The notes under the pieces are model-generated. The model ran no database searches. It saw only the letters and a program-made list of their open reading frames with translations, and was not told where the DNA came from. From positions 62,001-126,000 of the forward strand of contig JAUIGE010000011.1 in assembly GCA_030430205.1 (NCBI GenBank): DNA of 64,000 nucleotides, read 5' to 3'. The position numbers and the translations under genes are program-made. This DNA comes from Bacteroidia bacterium. GTDB lineage: Bacteria > Bacteroidota > Bacteroidia > J057. Below are positions 8,949-17,042 of the stretch, one piece after another (the first letter of the stretch is position 1; each line of letters starts with the position of its first letter).

Positions 8949-9419
8949 TCAGCCTTTCCATTCCATCAGAAAATAGACACCTGTATCGCCGGTCTTCTTA
9001 AATCCCAGGCGGGTATATAGCCGCATGGCAGGGTTGTTATGTTCGACATGTATACTTACAGCCTTTCCAAGCCTTGCGCCTTCATCGAGAACGGCTTGCA
9101 TAAGCTGACGGCCAAGGCCTTTGCCGCGAAACTCGGGCAGCAGTGCGATGTCTATGATCCGGATTTGGGAAGGCCAGGTTTCCTGGTAGAGGCGCCCGAT
9201 GGGGATATCATCCATCAATACCAGCTCGAACCGAGCGTCAGGATAATGCTCCTGGTAATGCGCATGCTGCGCATCAAACTGCATCTGTAGGAAATTCTTT
9301 TTTTCCTCATCTGACCAGGGAACCTGCTTCAATTCCTCTTCACGTGTACTTGCATAAAGCATGGACAAAAAAGCTTTGTCCTGAGGAGTGATGGGGCGAA
9401 AATCGAGGATGTTTGTCAT
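8949..9419 (-). CDS. GNAT family N-acetyltransferase
   Basis: 156 residues. The acetyl-CoA-binding motif A is IDIALLPEFRGKGLGRQLMQAVLDEG (about 91-116), with the R/Q-x-x-G-x-G/A signature as RGKGLG. Motif B is NPAMRLYTRLGFKKTG (about 129-144). The acceptor (protein N-terminus, lysine, antibiotic or small amine) is not predictable. It sits 55 bp upstream of the DUF6916 gene, on the same strand as the three collar genes, after their terminator. It may be a functional part of the collar module or an unrelated neighbour. Confidence 0.85.
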   Translation of the reverse strand: MTNILDFRPITPQDKAFLSMLYASTREEELKQVPWSDEEKKNFLQMQFDAQHAHYQEHYPDARFELVLMDDIPIGRLYQETWPSQIRIIDIALLPEFRGKGLGRQLMQAVLDEGARLGKAVSIHVEHNNPAMRLYTRLGFKKTGDTGVYFLMEWKG

Positions 9420-9432
9420 GGAAAAATGGCAT

Positions 9433-9492
9433 TAAAAAAAATTGGCTTTCGACCTTCAAGAAATAAAATTTCCCTCAGGATCAAAAGCCAAT
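9433..9492 (-). terminator. terminator after the tail-collar gene cluster
   Basis: Minus-strand stem ATTGGCTTT/AAAGCCAAT with an inner partial stem, followed by a run of T. It lies 20 bp after the stop of the last collar gene and separates that operon from the GNAT/DUF6916 genes. Confidence 0.65.
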
Positions 9493-9511
9493 ATATCAAT
9501 TACGAGAAGCC

Positions 9512-10042
9512 TTAACTCCTACTTGGGTACAAACCTTGTAAAGCGATGATAAAATTCAAGGCCAGGAAAGGCTGCATATTGGAATGAGCCTGGCCTCCCC
9601 CTGTAGCAGAGAGGCTTTGACTGGCTAAATCTACCAGGTTGGCAGTGGTGTTGGCCTGATAGGCTCTGGGAGACAAGTCCCGTGCAAAGGAAGAGGTATT
9701 GGTGGGAGCACCTGCGACCCCATTCGCTGTTGAACTTCCTCTCATGGTGTGAGAATGAGAGGGAATTTGAGCTTCTGAAAGGGTTACGGTTTCAGTTCCT
9801 GTTTTTTCACCCAACCTTCTTTCTGTAAGACCTGGTCCACGGCCCGGATGCATAGGCGCTCTCCCTTCCAGATTGGGGAGGGCTGTAGTTGTTCTTCCAT
9901 CACCACCATAAGTAGTTCCTATTAAGGAAAACAAGGCGGTATTTTGGGCTATAGGCAGCAATTGCCCGTTACAGAATGCCCAGGAACGAGGGGCAAAATT
10001 GCCCGCAAATATTCTGATTTCTGCAATGAATGGTTCTGACAT
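9512..10042 (-). CDS. phage tail collar domain protein (MdpB-like), copy 3
   Basis: 176 residues. The N-terminal collar domain carries the family pattern EIRIFAGNFAPRSWAFCNGQ, then LFSLIGTTYGGDGRTT and LPNLEGRAPMHPGRGPGL (up to about 75). A serine/threonine-rich middle and a conserved end (NMQPFLALNFIIALQGLYPSR) follow. The family (PF07484; microcystin-dependent protein MdpB) resembles the short tail fibre collar of phages but is also found outside prophages, in tandem arrays. No portal, capsid or tail-tape gene is nearby. It is the last gene of a three-gene operon. Confidence 0.88.
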   Translation of the reverse strand: MSEPFIAEIRIFAGNFAPRSWAFCNGQLLPIAQNTALFSLIGTTYGGDGRTTTALPNLEGRAPMHPGRGPGLTERRLGEKTGTETVTLSEAQIPSHSHTMRGSSTANGVAGAPTNTSSFARDLSPRAYQANTTANLVDLASQSLSATGGGQAHSNMQPFLALNFIIALQGLYPSRS

Positions 10043-10053
10043 GATTTTTTGGT

Positions 10054-10578
10054 TTAGTGACGTGAAGGGTAAATGCCAACCAGGGCGAGAATGAAATGGA
10101 TACAGAGTGTAGGCATCAGGTTCGTATGGGGTTGTGTGCCTCCGGTATTCGAAATTGCAGTTGGAGCAAAATTGGCATCCTGATTTACAGTTGCGTAGAG
10201 AGTAAGTCCTGTTGCTGTACCATCGGCCACCATTTTTCCCTGGGGAGCCGATCCTATTGCCACTTCTTTGTTGGCATTAAAATCATGGGAATGAGAAGCC
10301 AGTTGGTTTACAGTCAAAGTTACTTTCTCTTCTCCTGCTTTGGACCCGAGTCTTCGGGGTGAAAGGCCAGGACCCTGGCCCTGATGGATGGGGATTCTGC
10401 CGCGCAGATCCGGCAATCCAAAAGTAGTACGGCCATCGCCGCCATAGATAGTTCCATAAAGGGAAAAAAGGGCATCGTTTTGGCTTACAGCAAGGAGTTG
10501 GCCATCACAAAAGGCCCATCCCCTGGGAGCAAAATTGCCCGCAAACATTCTGATTTCTCCAACAAACGGTTCAGACAT
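10054..10578 (-). CDS. phage tail collar domain protein (MdpB-like), copy 2
   Basis: 174 residues with the same collar layout as its neighbours: EIRMFAGNFAPRGWAFCDGQ, then LFSLYGTIYGGDGRTT, LPDLRGRIPIHQGQGPGL, and an end NLMPTLCIHFILALVGIYPSR. The middle region (about 95-150) is the divergent part, as expected if it decides binding specificity. The 11-bp gap to copy 3 and 19-bp gap to copy 1 show a single transcript. No signal peptide is visible, so export, if any, is by an unusual route. Confidence 0.88.
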   Translation of the reverse strand: MSEPFVGEIRMFAGNFAPRGWAFCDGQLLAVSQNDALFSLYGTIYGGDGRTTFGLPDLRGRIPIHQGQGPGLSPRRLGSKAGEEKVTLTVNQLASHSHDFNANKEVAIGSAPQGKMVADGTATGLTLYATVNQDANFAPTAISNTGGTQPHTNLMPTLCIHFILALVGIYPSRH

Positions 10579-10597
10579 AATTTTTTCTGTTTAAGGG

Positions 10598-11101
10598 TTA
10601 GTTACGTGAAGGGAATAAGCCCTGGATTGCTATTACAAATCCAAGCGTTAAATAAGGTTGCATATTATCGTGAGCCTGACTGCCGCCAGCATTTGTTATG
10701 GTGCCAGAGCGTAAGGAAGTGATATTCCCTGCTTCAGGATCACGATAAAGATCGGCCGCAGAAGCCAAAACTTTGTCTGTCATGGCAAACTGATCACCAA
10801 CTGAACCGGAGGCTTTTACAGCATGGGTATGAGATGCAATTTCGGCTGCGGTAAGGGTTATGGTCTCTGCACCGCCTTTTTGGCCCAGAGGATGTGAATC
10901 TCCAACATGAATAGGAGTGCGGCTTCTCAGGTCAGGCAAAGCAAAGGTGGTTCTTCCATCTCCTCCATAGGTTGTCCCCAGGAGAGAATAAAGTGACTGG
11001 TTCTGATTGATTGGCATGATCTGCCCATCACAGTAAGCCCAGCCGCGAGGTGCGAAGTTGAAACCAACAATTTTGATTTCAGCTAAAAAGGGTTCTGACA
11101 T
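10598..11101 (-). CDS. phage tail collar domain protein (MdpB-like), copy 1
   Basis: 167 residues, first gene of the triplet. EIKIVGFNFAPRGWAYCDGQ, then LYSLLGTTYGGDGRTT, LPDLRSRTPIHVGDSHPLG and the closing NMQPYLTLGFVIAIQGLFPSR mark the collar family. Its C-terminal half differs from the other two, so the triplet is an old duplication and not a recent one. The promoter should lie in the 400-bp AT-rich gap upstream. Confidence 0.88.
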   Translation of the reverse strand: MSEPFLAEIKIVGFNFAPRGWAYCDGQIMPINQNQSLYSLLGTTYGGDGRTTFALPDLRSRTPIHVGDSHPLGQKGGAETITLTAAEIASHTHAVKASGSVGDQFAMTDKVLASAADLYRDPEAGNITSLRSGTITNAGGSQAHDNMQPYLTLGFVIAIQGLFPSRN

Positions 11102-11501
11102 ATTAATAATAAGATTAAAAGTTATTAAATGAGGTTTAATCTCCGAAAAGAACGAATAAGCGATATGTTTTTCTAAAACAGAAAAATGTTCAATGGTTAA
11201 TTTGTCTCAATTAAAATTAAGCAAATTTGAGAAAAACAGAGAGTGGAATTGTTAGTGGGAAGTTTTGTGCAAGGTGAATTTTGATTGTGCGTGAGTTAAA
11301 GAAAAGGGAATAATTGAATTTGTGAGGGACACTATACTTTGTTAAAGCAAGATAGTTTTTTTTTGATTTTAACAAAAGCCAAATTAAGTAATTTTTGGTA
11401 TGCCCCCTTGAATTCAATCCTGGCATGTCATCTTCAAATCAAAATTGATAATATGTGAGGATAATCCAATATTTGCGTGAATTCCACTTTATACCCATTA
11501 T
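11102..11501. other. divergent intergenic region, AT-rich, no gene
   Basis: This gap separates the minus-strand collar operon from the plus-strand dihydroorotase gene, so promoters for both should lie here. Short open frames exist but lack coding character. Near the dihydroorotase start, a TTG and an ATTTG about 20 bp apart (about 11439-11477) weakly resemble a Bacteroidota promoter. I see no RNA structure or repeat. Confidence 0.4.
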
Positions 11502-12836
11502 ATGTCTATTCTTATCAAGCATGCCCGCCTTGTCAATGAAGGCAAACAATATGAAGCAGATGTTTATATCAAAGACGGACTGATTGATAAAATCGGTGCT
11601 AATTTACATGTAATCGCCAGTCATACCCTCGATGCCCGTGGGCTTCTCTTGCTTCCGGGTGTGATCGATGATCAGGTTCATTTTCGTGAGCCCGGGCTCA
11701 CCCATAAAACAGATATCCGCACCGCTTCGCGGGCGGCAGTAGCAGGAGGTATGACCTCCTTTATGGAGATGCCCAATACGAATCCGCAGACCCTGACACA
11801 GGAACTCCTTCAAGCCAAATACGAGCGCGCAGCGCAGGTGTCTCCGGCCAACTATTCCTTTTATATGGGAGCTTCGAATGACAATCTCGAGGAAGTACTT
11901 AAAACCAATCCACAGGATGTTTGTGGGGTAAAAGTTTTTATGGGGTCCTCTACAGGAAATATGCTGGTGGATAATGAGGTGGTTCTGGAAAGCATTTTCC
12001 GCGAGGTGCCTATGCTCATTGCAACCCATTGCGAGAAAGAGGAGCTTATCCGCGCAAATACAGCATTATATGTCGCCAAATATGGCGACGATATACCCGT
12101 GCAGTACCATCCCATCATCCGAAACCACGAAGCCTGTTATCTTTCTTCCAGTCAGGCCGTTGCTTTGGCACAAAAGCACAATACCCGCCTGCATATCCTA
12201 CATATCAGCACGGCCCAAGAGCTTGCCCTTTTTCGGAATGATATTCCCATGGAGCAAAAGCGCATCACTGCCGAGGCTTGTATCCATCATCTGTGGTTTA
12301 CAGATGAAGACTACGAACGCCTGGGCGCCCGCATCAAATGGAACCCCGCTGTCAAAACAGCAGCAGATCGCGCCGCAATCCGTGAAGCCGTCAAAGACGG
12401 GCGCATAGATGTCGTTGCCACAGATCATGCACCCCATACCTGGGAAGAAAAAAGCAATCCCTATATGCGTTGCCCTTCGGGAGCCCCTCTGGTGCAGCAT
12501 TCGCTGGTTGCCATGCTGGAAATGGCCTCTCAGGCTATCTTTAGCCTGGAGGAAGTGGTACAAAAAATGTCCCATGACCCGGCAAGATGCTTTCGGATTG
12601 AGAAAAGAGGCTACATTCGGGAAGGATATCATGCTGATCTTGTTTTGGTGGATCCCAGGAGCCGCTGGACAGTGAGCAAGGATAATTTATTATATAAGTG
12701 TGGCTGGTCGCCGCTTGAAGGCCAGGAGTTTGGACATCAGGTACGAAGTACGATTGTGAGCGGTGCTCTGGCGTATCACGAAGGGAAAATTGATGATCGG
12801 GTGAGAGGGGAGCGGATGCGGTTTTTGGGGGAATAG
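11502..12836 (+). CDS. pyrC: dihydroorotase (amidohydrolase)
   Basis: 444 residues, the usual length for this type. The enzyme cyclises carbamoyl-aspartate to dihydroorotate in pyrimidine synthesis. Metal-site and substrate motifs: DDQVHFREPGLTHK (56-69), CGVKVFMGSSTG, IATHCEKEE, LHILHIST and VATDHAPH. The first histidine of the usual HxH pair is Gln58 here; from memory this is common in Bacteroidota dihydroorotases, so it does not by itself argue for inactivity. The stop codon lies in the first unit of a heptamer repeat that fills the gap to the next gene. Which allantoinase/dihydroorotase subtype it belongs to is slightly uncertain. Confidence 0.85.
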   Translation: MSILIKHARLVNEGKQYEADVYIKDGLIDKIGANLHVIASHTLDARGLLLLPGVIDDQVHFREPGLTHKTDIRTASRAAVAGGMTSFMEMPNTNPQTLTQELLQAKYERAAQVSPANYSFYMGASNDNLEEVLKTNPQDVCGVKVFMGSSTGNMLVDNEVVLESIFREVPMLIATHCEKEELIRANTALYVAKYGDDIPVQYHPIIRNHEACYLSSSQAVALAQKHNTRLHILHISTAQELALFRNDIPMEQKRITAEACIHHLWFTDEDYERLGARIKWNPAVKTAADRAAIREAVKDGRIDVVATDHAPHTWEEKSNPYMRCPSGAPLVQHSLVAMLEMASQAIFSLEEVVQKMSHDPARCFRIEKRGYIREGYHADLVLVDPRSRWTVSKDNLLYKCGWSPLEGQEFGHQVRSTIVSGALAYHEGKIDDRVRGERMRFLGE

Positions 12837-12931
12837 AGAATAGAGAGCAGAGAATAGAGAATAGAGAGCAGAGAATAGAGAATAGAGAATAGAGAACAGA
12901 GAACAGAGAATAGAGAACAGAGAATTGAGAA
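12831..12931. repeat. heptamer tandem repeat, GARYAGA type
   Basis: About 14 units of 7 bp (mainly GAATAGA, with GAGCAGA and GAACAGA variants) fill the whole gap between the dihydroorotase stop codon (12834-12836, inside unit 1) and the SDR start at 12931. The purine-rich strand is the coding strand and supplies the sequence just upstream of the next start codon. Confidence 0.9.
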
Positions 12932-13686
12932 TGAAGAAATACTATTTCATTACGGGCGCTTCGCGTGGGATAGGCGAAGCCATTGCTTACCAGCTGCTTT
13001 CGCCTGAAAACAGGCTGTTTTGTCTGTCACGGTCAGAAAATACTTCCCTTGTAGAGGCTGCCCGGGAGCATGGCTGCGAGTTGAGCTACCATCAGGTAGA
13101 TTTGTCGCGGCCCTTTGATATACTGGAATTGGTTCCCTTGTGGTTGAGTCAGGTAGAGTTGGAGACGGCGGAATCCATTTGCCTGATCCACAATGCGGGA
13201 GTTTTGACACCCGTGGGTAGGGTGGGAGGGGAGGATCGCACAGAGGCGATCGTCGAGAGCCACCATGTCAACTTCATGAGCCCTGTGCTCCTGACAGAGC
13301 GCTTTGCAGAGTGGACGCAGGAGTGGGGCTTGCCCAAGCAGGTGTTGATGATTTCTTCGGGCGCAGCCCGAAAACCAAAGGCCGCCTGGAGCAGCTATTG
13401 TAGCACCAAAGCTGCTCTGGAGATGTTTGCTGCCTGCATGGCAGAAGAACAGGCCAGCCAGGCTCACCCGATACGGGTGGTTTCGCTTGCCCCGGGCGTG
13501 GTAGACACTGCCATGCAGGATTATATCCGTAGCCAGGATGCAGCTAATATGCCCGGAGTGGAGCGATTTGTCCAACTCAAAGAGCAGGGCCAGCTTTGGT
13601 CTCCAACATTTGTGGCAAAAAAGATCATAGAGTTACTGCAAAGTCCTACCTTTGGCGAGGAAGTGGTGGCGGATTTGAGGGGGTAG
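12931..13686 (+). CDS. SDR family oxidoreductase (benzil-reductase-like)
   Basis: 251 residues from the ATG at 12931; an in-frame TTG lies 6 bp upstream, but the ATG gives the usual MKKYYFITGASRGIG start. Cofactor motif TGASRGIG (8-15), NAG at 88-90, and catalytic Ser142/143, Tyr156 and Lys160 (SSYCSTKAALEMF) are intact. The C-terminal VVSLAPGVVDTAMQDYIRS region resembles YueD-type (S)-benzoin-forming benzil reductases and sepiapterin reductases. The physiological substrate is unknown. The region before the start is entirely heptamer repeat, so spacing and translation signals depend on the array. Confidence 0.85.
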   Translation: MKKYYFITGASRGIGEAIAYQLLSPENRLFCLSRSENTSLVEAAREHGCELSYHQVDLSRPFDILELVPLWLSQVELETAESICLIHNAGVLTPVGRVGGEDRTEAIVESHHVNFMSPVLLTERFAEWTQEWGLPKQVLMISSGAARKPKAAWSSYCSTKAALEMFAACMAEEQASQAHPIRVVSLAPGVVDTAMQDYIRSQDAANMPGVERFVQLKEQGQLWSPTFVAKKIIELLQSPTFGEEVVADLRG

Positions 13687-13767
13687 GGAGGCGGGAGGCG
13701 AGACGGGGGATGGGGAGCAGGACCGTAGCTAATTGGTTTGTGACTTTTGAAAACGAAAAACGACTAA

Positions 13768-14304
13768 ATGGAAATACTAGAACTCATCATTGAAGGCGTC
13801 AAATACGCAATTCCGGCTTTACTGGTCTACATGACCGTACGCTATTTGAATGAAACCAATCAAAAGAGCCAGCGATTCAATCAGCGGCTGTTGCTGAGAG
13901 ATGAAGTAGTGCGGCAGCAGTTACCTTTGCGGATTACTGCGCATGAACGGGCAGTATTATTTTTGGAAAGGATCAGTTTGCAAAATCTTTTGCTAAGGGT
14001 AAGACCCTCCGGGAATCTTGCCAAGATCTACCAGGGGCAACTGCTGCGTGAGATACAGTCAGAGTTTGAGCACAACCTTGCACAGCAGATTTACCTCTCC
14101 AACCACGCCTGGACAGCCCTTGTACAGGCAAAGGATGAAGTCATAGGGGTTTTGCATGCAGCCCTGGAGGAGGTGCCTCAGGAGGCTAATGATCTGGAAT
14201 TCAGCAAGAAGCTGATAGAAAGATATACATCCTTAAAAGACTTTAAGACACAAATTGCCATAAATGAGTTAAAGAAAGACATGATGGCCTCTTTAAAAAT
14301 GTAA
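13768..14304 (+). CDS. DUF7935-like membrane-anchored protein
   Basis: 178 residues. An N-terminal hydrophobic segment (about 5-24, LIIEGVKYAIPALLVYMTVRYL) is followed by a charged helical cytoplasmic part with the conserved-looking patch LPLRITAHERAVLFLERISLQNLLLRV (about 51-77). This layout matches proteins annotated DUF7935 in Bacteroidota. No function is established as far as I know. It lies just upstream of the putative oriC/dnaA region on the same strand. Confidence 0.7.
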   Translation: MEILELIIEGVKYAIPALLVYMTVRYLNETNQKSQRFNQRLLLRDEVVRQQLPLRITAHERAVLFLERISLQNLLLRVRPSGNLAKIYQGQLLREIQSEFEHNLAQQIYLSNHAWTALVQAKDEVIGVLHAALEEVPQEANDLEFSKKLIERYTSLKDFKTQIAINELKKDMMASLKM

Positions 14305-14784
14305 GATTAGGGAAAAAATTCGCTCTTTGTCCTTGGAAAATCAAAATGCTCATATTCCTTCCATTTGGTAGTTTTTTTAGCAAAGGTAATCCACAGCTTT
14401 CCACCACAGTTATTAACATTGTGGATAACCTGCAAAAGATTTTAAATTTGAATAATACAATAAAATGGAATATAAATCTACTGGTCATCTTCCCCAAATA
14501 CTAATTCAAACAATTGATTTATAGCGGGTTAACATCGGTAGATTTAGGGGAAGCTTCATCTGTTTGAAAGAAAAAATATTGATGTTATGGTGCTGATTAT
14601 CAGTCGATTATGTATAATATTCTGATTATCACATTGTTAAGGAAAAAACAATCACCTGTAAAAAAAAAACAACTATCAACTTTTATTTTTTCACAAAATG
14701 ATAGACCTTTAGGATCACACTGGAAGCATGTTGGTTTACAAATTGATCTTCTAACATTAAACAAAAATTATTAGCAAAGTGATA
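14305..14784. other. putative chromosomal replication origin (oriC) upstream of dnaA
   Basis: This 480-bp gap is AT-rich, holds no gene and precedes dnaA. It contains a perfect DnaA box on the minus strand (TGTGGATAA, 14420-14428), a one-mismatch box TAATCCACA (14387-14395), and a weaker TTATCACAT near 14626. AT-rich stretches at 14430-14480 and 14655-14700 could serve as unwinding elements. parB lies 4 kb away, as is common near origins. GC skew over the chromosome would be decisive and cannot be seen in this window. Confidence 0.6.
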
Positions 14785-16221
14785 ATGACAACGAACCACG
14801 TTGACATCTGGGATAACTGTCTGAAAGTAATTCAGGAAGAGATTTCTCCTCAGGGATTCAACACGTGGTTTAGGCCGATCAAACCGGTCAAGTTGGAAGA
14901 GAGTGTCCTGACTATTGAAGTGCCGAGTCAGTTCTTTTTCGAATGGTTGGAGGAGCACTATGTTACCTTATTAAAGAAGGCGGTGCACGCAATGATGGGG
15001 CCAGAAGGTCGCCTGGAATATTCTGTTGTCATTGACAACAATACCAGCGAGCCTTCACGCATCAAGCTGCCGACTTCGCCGGGCACGCCCGGCACCAACC
15101 GCCGCAACCTGATGGACAACCGTCAGTTGAATGTGGATCGTCCGATCCCCAATCCTTTTGTAATTCCCGGTATCCGCAAGTTTGAGGTTGACTCCAACCT
15201 CAATGCGAGCTACACCTTCGAAAACTTTATCGAAGGGGATTGCAACCGCCTCGCTCGTTCGGCTGGCTATGCCGTAGCCAACAAGCCTGGCCTCACCGCT
15301 TATAACCCCCTGTTTATTTTCGGTGGTGTAGGACTGGGTAAGACCCACATTTTGCAGGCAATTGGTAATTCCATCAAAGCACATTCTCCTAAAAAGGCGG
15401 TGCTTTACGTTTCTTCGGAGCGTTTTATCAACCAATTTGTCGATGCGGTACGCAACAATACCGTAAATGACTTTATGAACTTTTACCAGATGATCGATAT
15501 CCTTCTGGTAGATGACATCCAGTTTCTTTCCGGCAAAACCAAGACCCAGGACAATTTCTTTCACGTATTTAACCACCTCAGACAATCGGGCAAGCAAATC
15601 GTTTTGGCTTCCGACAGGGCCCCTCAGGCCATGGAAGGAGTCGAAGAGCGCCTCCTCTCACGCTTCAAGTGGGGACTCAGCGCACATTTGCAACAGCCTG
15701 ACTATTTAACGCGCGTGTCCATTCTGCGGACCAAAATGTTTCAAAACGGGATCGAACTTCCCGATGAAGTAGTTGAGTATATCGCTCACAATGTCAGTAC
15801 CAACATCCGGGAGCTCGAAGGCGCTCTCATCAGTTTGCTGGCCCAGAGCTCACTCAACCGTATCGAGGTCGACCTCGATTTGGCTCGCACCATGGTCAAA
15901 AGTTTTGTTGACAAAGTACAAAAGGAAATTACGATTGAGACGATTCAGGAAGTAGTAGGAGAGCACCTAAGCATTGGCCCCGATCTGATGCGCGCCAAAA
16001 CGCGCAAACGCGAAATCGTTCAGGCACGGCAGATCGCCATGTATTTTGCAAAAGACCTTACTAAGCACTCTTTGAAATCTATTGGGAATCATTTTGGAGG
16101 AAGGGACCATTCGACGGTCATACATGCATTGCAAACCGTAAATGACCTGATGGCCACGGACAAAAGTTTTAAGAAAAGTGTGAATGAGATCCGCAAAAGA
16201 CTAACTATGGAAATCGGATAG
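14785..16221 (+). CDS. dnaA: chromosomal replication initiator DnaA
   Basis: 478 residues from the ATG at 14785; a GTG two codons upstream (14779) is an alternative. Domain I (about 1-80, IWDNCLKVIQEEISPQGFNTWF) is followed by a short linker. The AAA+ domain has Walker A GGVGLGKTHIL (near 179) and Walker B ILLVDDIQFL (near 239). C-terminal domain IV ends with the DnaA signature FGGRDHSTVIHAL (about 434-446), which binds DnaA boxes. It initiates replication at oriC. The gene is followed by a strong intrinsic terminator. Confidence 0.97.
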   Translation: MTTNHVDIWDNCLKVIQEEISPQGFNTWFRPIKPVKLEESVLTIEVPSQFFFEWLEEHYVTLLKKAVHAMMGPEGRLEYSVVIDNNTSEPSRIKLPTSPGTPGTNRRNLMDNRQLNVDRPIPNPFVIPGIRKFEVDSNLNASYTFENFIEGDCNRLARSAGYAVANKPGLTAYNPLFIFGGVGLGKTHILQAIGNSIKAHSPKKAVLYVSSERFINQFVDAVRNNTVNDFMNFYQMIDILLVDDIQFLSGKTKTQDNFFHVFNHLRQSGKQIVLASDRAPQAMEGVEERLLSRFKWGLSAHLQQPDYLTRVSILRTKMFQNGIELPDEVVEYIAHNVSTNIRELEGALISLLAQSSLNRIEVDLDLARTMVKSFVDKVQKEITIETIQEVVGEHLSIGPDLMRAKTRKREIVQARQIAMYFAKDLTKHSLKSIGNHFGGRDHSTVIHALQTVNDLMATDKSFKKSVNEIRKRLTMEIG

Positions 16222-16261
16222 CTTTCCTGTATAAGCCTTGACACCATTAACCCCTCAATTC

Positions 16262-16304
16262 GACTCCTCAGAAAGCAATCTTTCTGAGGAGTCTTTGCTT
16301 TTAG
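16262..16304 (+). terminator. dnaA terminator
   Basis: A perfect 14-bp stem (GACTCCTCAGAAAG/CTTTCTGAGGAGTC) with a CAAT loop, followed by TTTGCTTTT, 40 bp after the dnaA stop. Confidence 0.85.
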
Positions 16305-16331
16305 GCAGATCGTTTATCTTGCAATATGAAT

Positions 16332-16451
16332 GAAAGCGCCATGCGCCGGTATCTTGGAGATACCGGATAATTTGCTCGCAAATCCTCCCCGCATCGAGTG
16401 CGGGGCAGGCTCCATTTTCCGGTATGACGGCAAGGCCGTGGGGCATGGGCG
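16332..16451 (+). repeat. palindromic repeat copy A, upstream of the GIY-YIG gene
   Basis: 120 bp. It contains several small hairpins: GCGC-CAT-GCGC, a perfect 9-bp stem CCGGTATCT-TGG-AGATACCGG (16346-16366), CCCCGCA-TCGAG-TGCGGGG, and ACGGCAAGGCCGT. The same order of elements recurs downstream in copy B, which lacks the CCCCGCA hairpin. This and the AT-rich bases to 16555 account for the whole dnaA/GIY-YIG gap. Confidence 0.85.
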
Positions 16452-16555
16452 CAAAGCGCTTTTTGGGATTTTTGTTAAGGAAAATCTCTTTCCTTGATCT
16501 TTCGATTCAATTCATCGTAGAAATAAAAATCTTTTCGCCCTAAATCAATTCCATT

Positions 16556-16873
16556 ATGCCCAGAAAAAGAGGTTTTGTCTATATCATAACCAATCACTAC
16601 AATACAACCCTTTATACAGGGGTAACAAATAATCTTGCCAGAAGAATCAATGAGCATAAGACTTTATATAACCCGAAGTCTTTTTCTGCAGCCTATAATT
16701 TGAATAAATTGGTGTATTTCGAGGAATTTGACAGGATCGAAGAGGCAATCAAAAGGGAAAAACAACTTAAACGTTGGCGTAGAATATGGAAGGAAAAACT
16801 TATATCTGAAAAGAATCCAGACTGGATTGATTTATTTCCCGAACATATTCCTGATGACCTTTTTTGGGTTTAA
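16556..16873 (+). CDS. GIY-YIG nuclease family protein
   Basis: 105 residues, a stand-alone GIY-YIG domain of the COG2827/YhbQ type. FVYIITN (8-14) supplies the GIY strand and LYTGVTNNLARRINEHK (about 19-35) the YIG strand and catalytic arginine. EEAIKREKQLKRWRR supplies the acidic residue and basic helix, and NPDWIDLF closes the domain. GIY-YIG domains cleave DNA; for small stand-alone members the substrate is usually unknown. The gene is bracketed by copies A and B of a palindromic repeat and an inverted copy C, suggesting that gene and repeats form or formed a mobile unit (inference). Confidence 0.85.
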   Translation: MPRKRGFVYIITNHYNTTLYTGVTNNLARRINEHKTLYNPKSFSAAYNLNKLVYFEEFDRIEEAIKREKQLKRWRRIWKEKLISEKNPDWIDLFPEHIPDDLFWV

Positions 16874-16901
16874 TGGGTTGGCTAAAAATCAATTTTGAAA
16901 A

Positions 16902-16998
16902 GAAAGCGCCATGCGCTGGTGTCTTGGAGATACCGGATAATTTGCTCGCAAAGCCTCACAAATTTCCGGTATGACGGCAAGGCCGTGGGGCATGGGCG
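16902..16998 (+). repeat. palindromic repeat copy B, downstream of the GIY-YIG gene
   Basis: 97 bp, directly repeated relative to copy A. It has long identical blocks (TCTTGGAGATACCGGATA, TTTGCTCGCAAA, CCGGTATGACGGCAAGGC) but lacks A's central CCCCGCA hairpin. Stem changes in the CTGGTGTCT/AGATACCGG hairpin keep pairing through G-T pairs. Confidence 0.85.
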
Positions 16999-17042
16999 GG
17001 GTTCGGCAGGCTTTTGCCTGCCATAGTTTCTATATCTCTCAA

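Noticed and set aside
10049-10620. ACGTGAA motifs near collar starts as parS fragments
   Set aside because: They encode or flank the shared collar C-terminus (SRH/SRN end) and lack the 16-bp parS palindrome.
9512-11101. Prophage
   Set aside because: Only collar-domain genes are present; no integrase, capsid, portal, terminase or lysis genes in the neighbourhood.
11217-11426. 69-codon open frame in the collar/pyrC gap
   Set aside because: AT-rich, low-complexity composition and no family resemblance.
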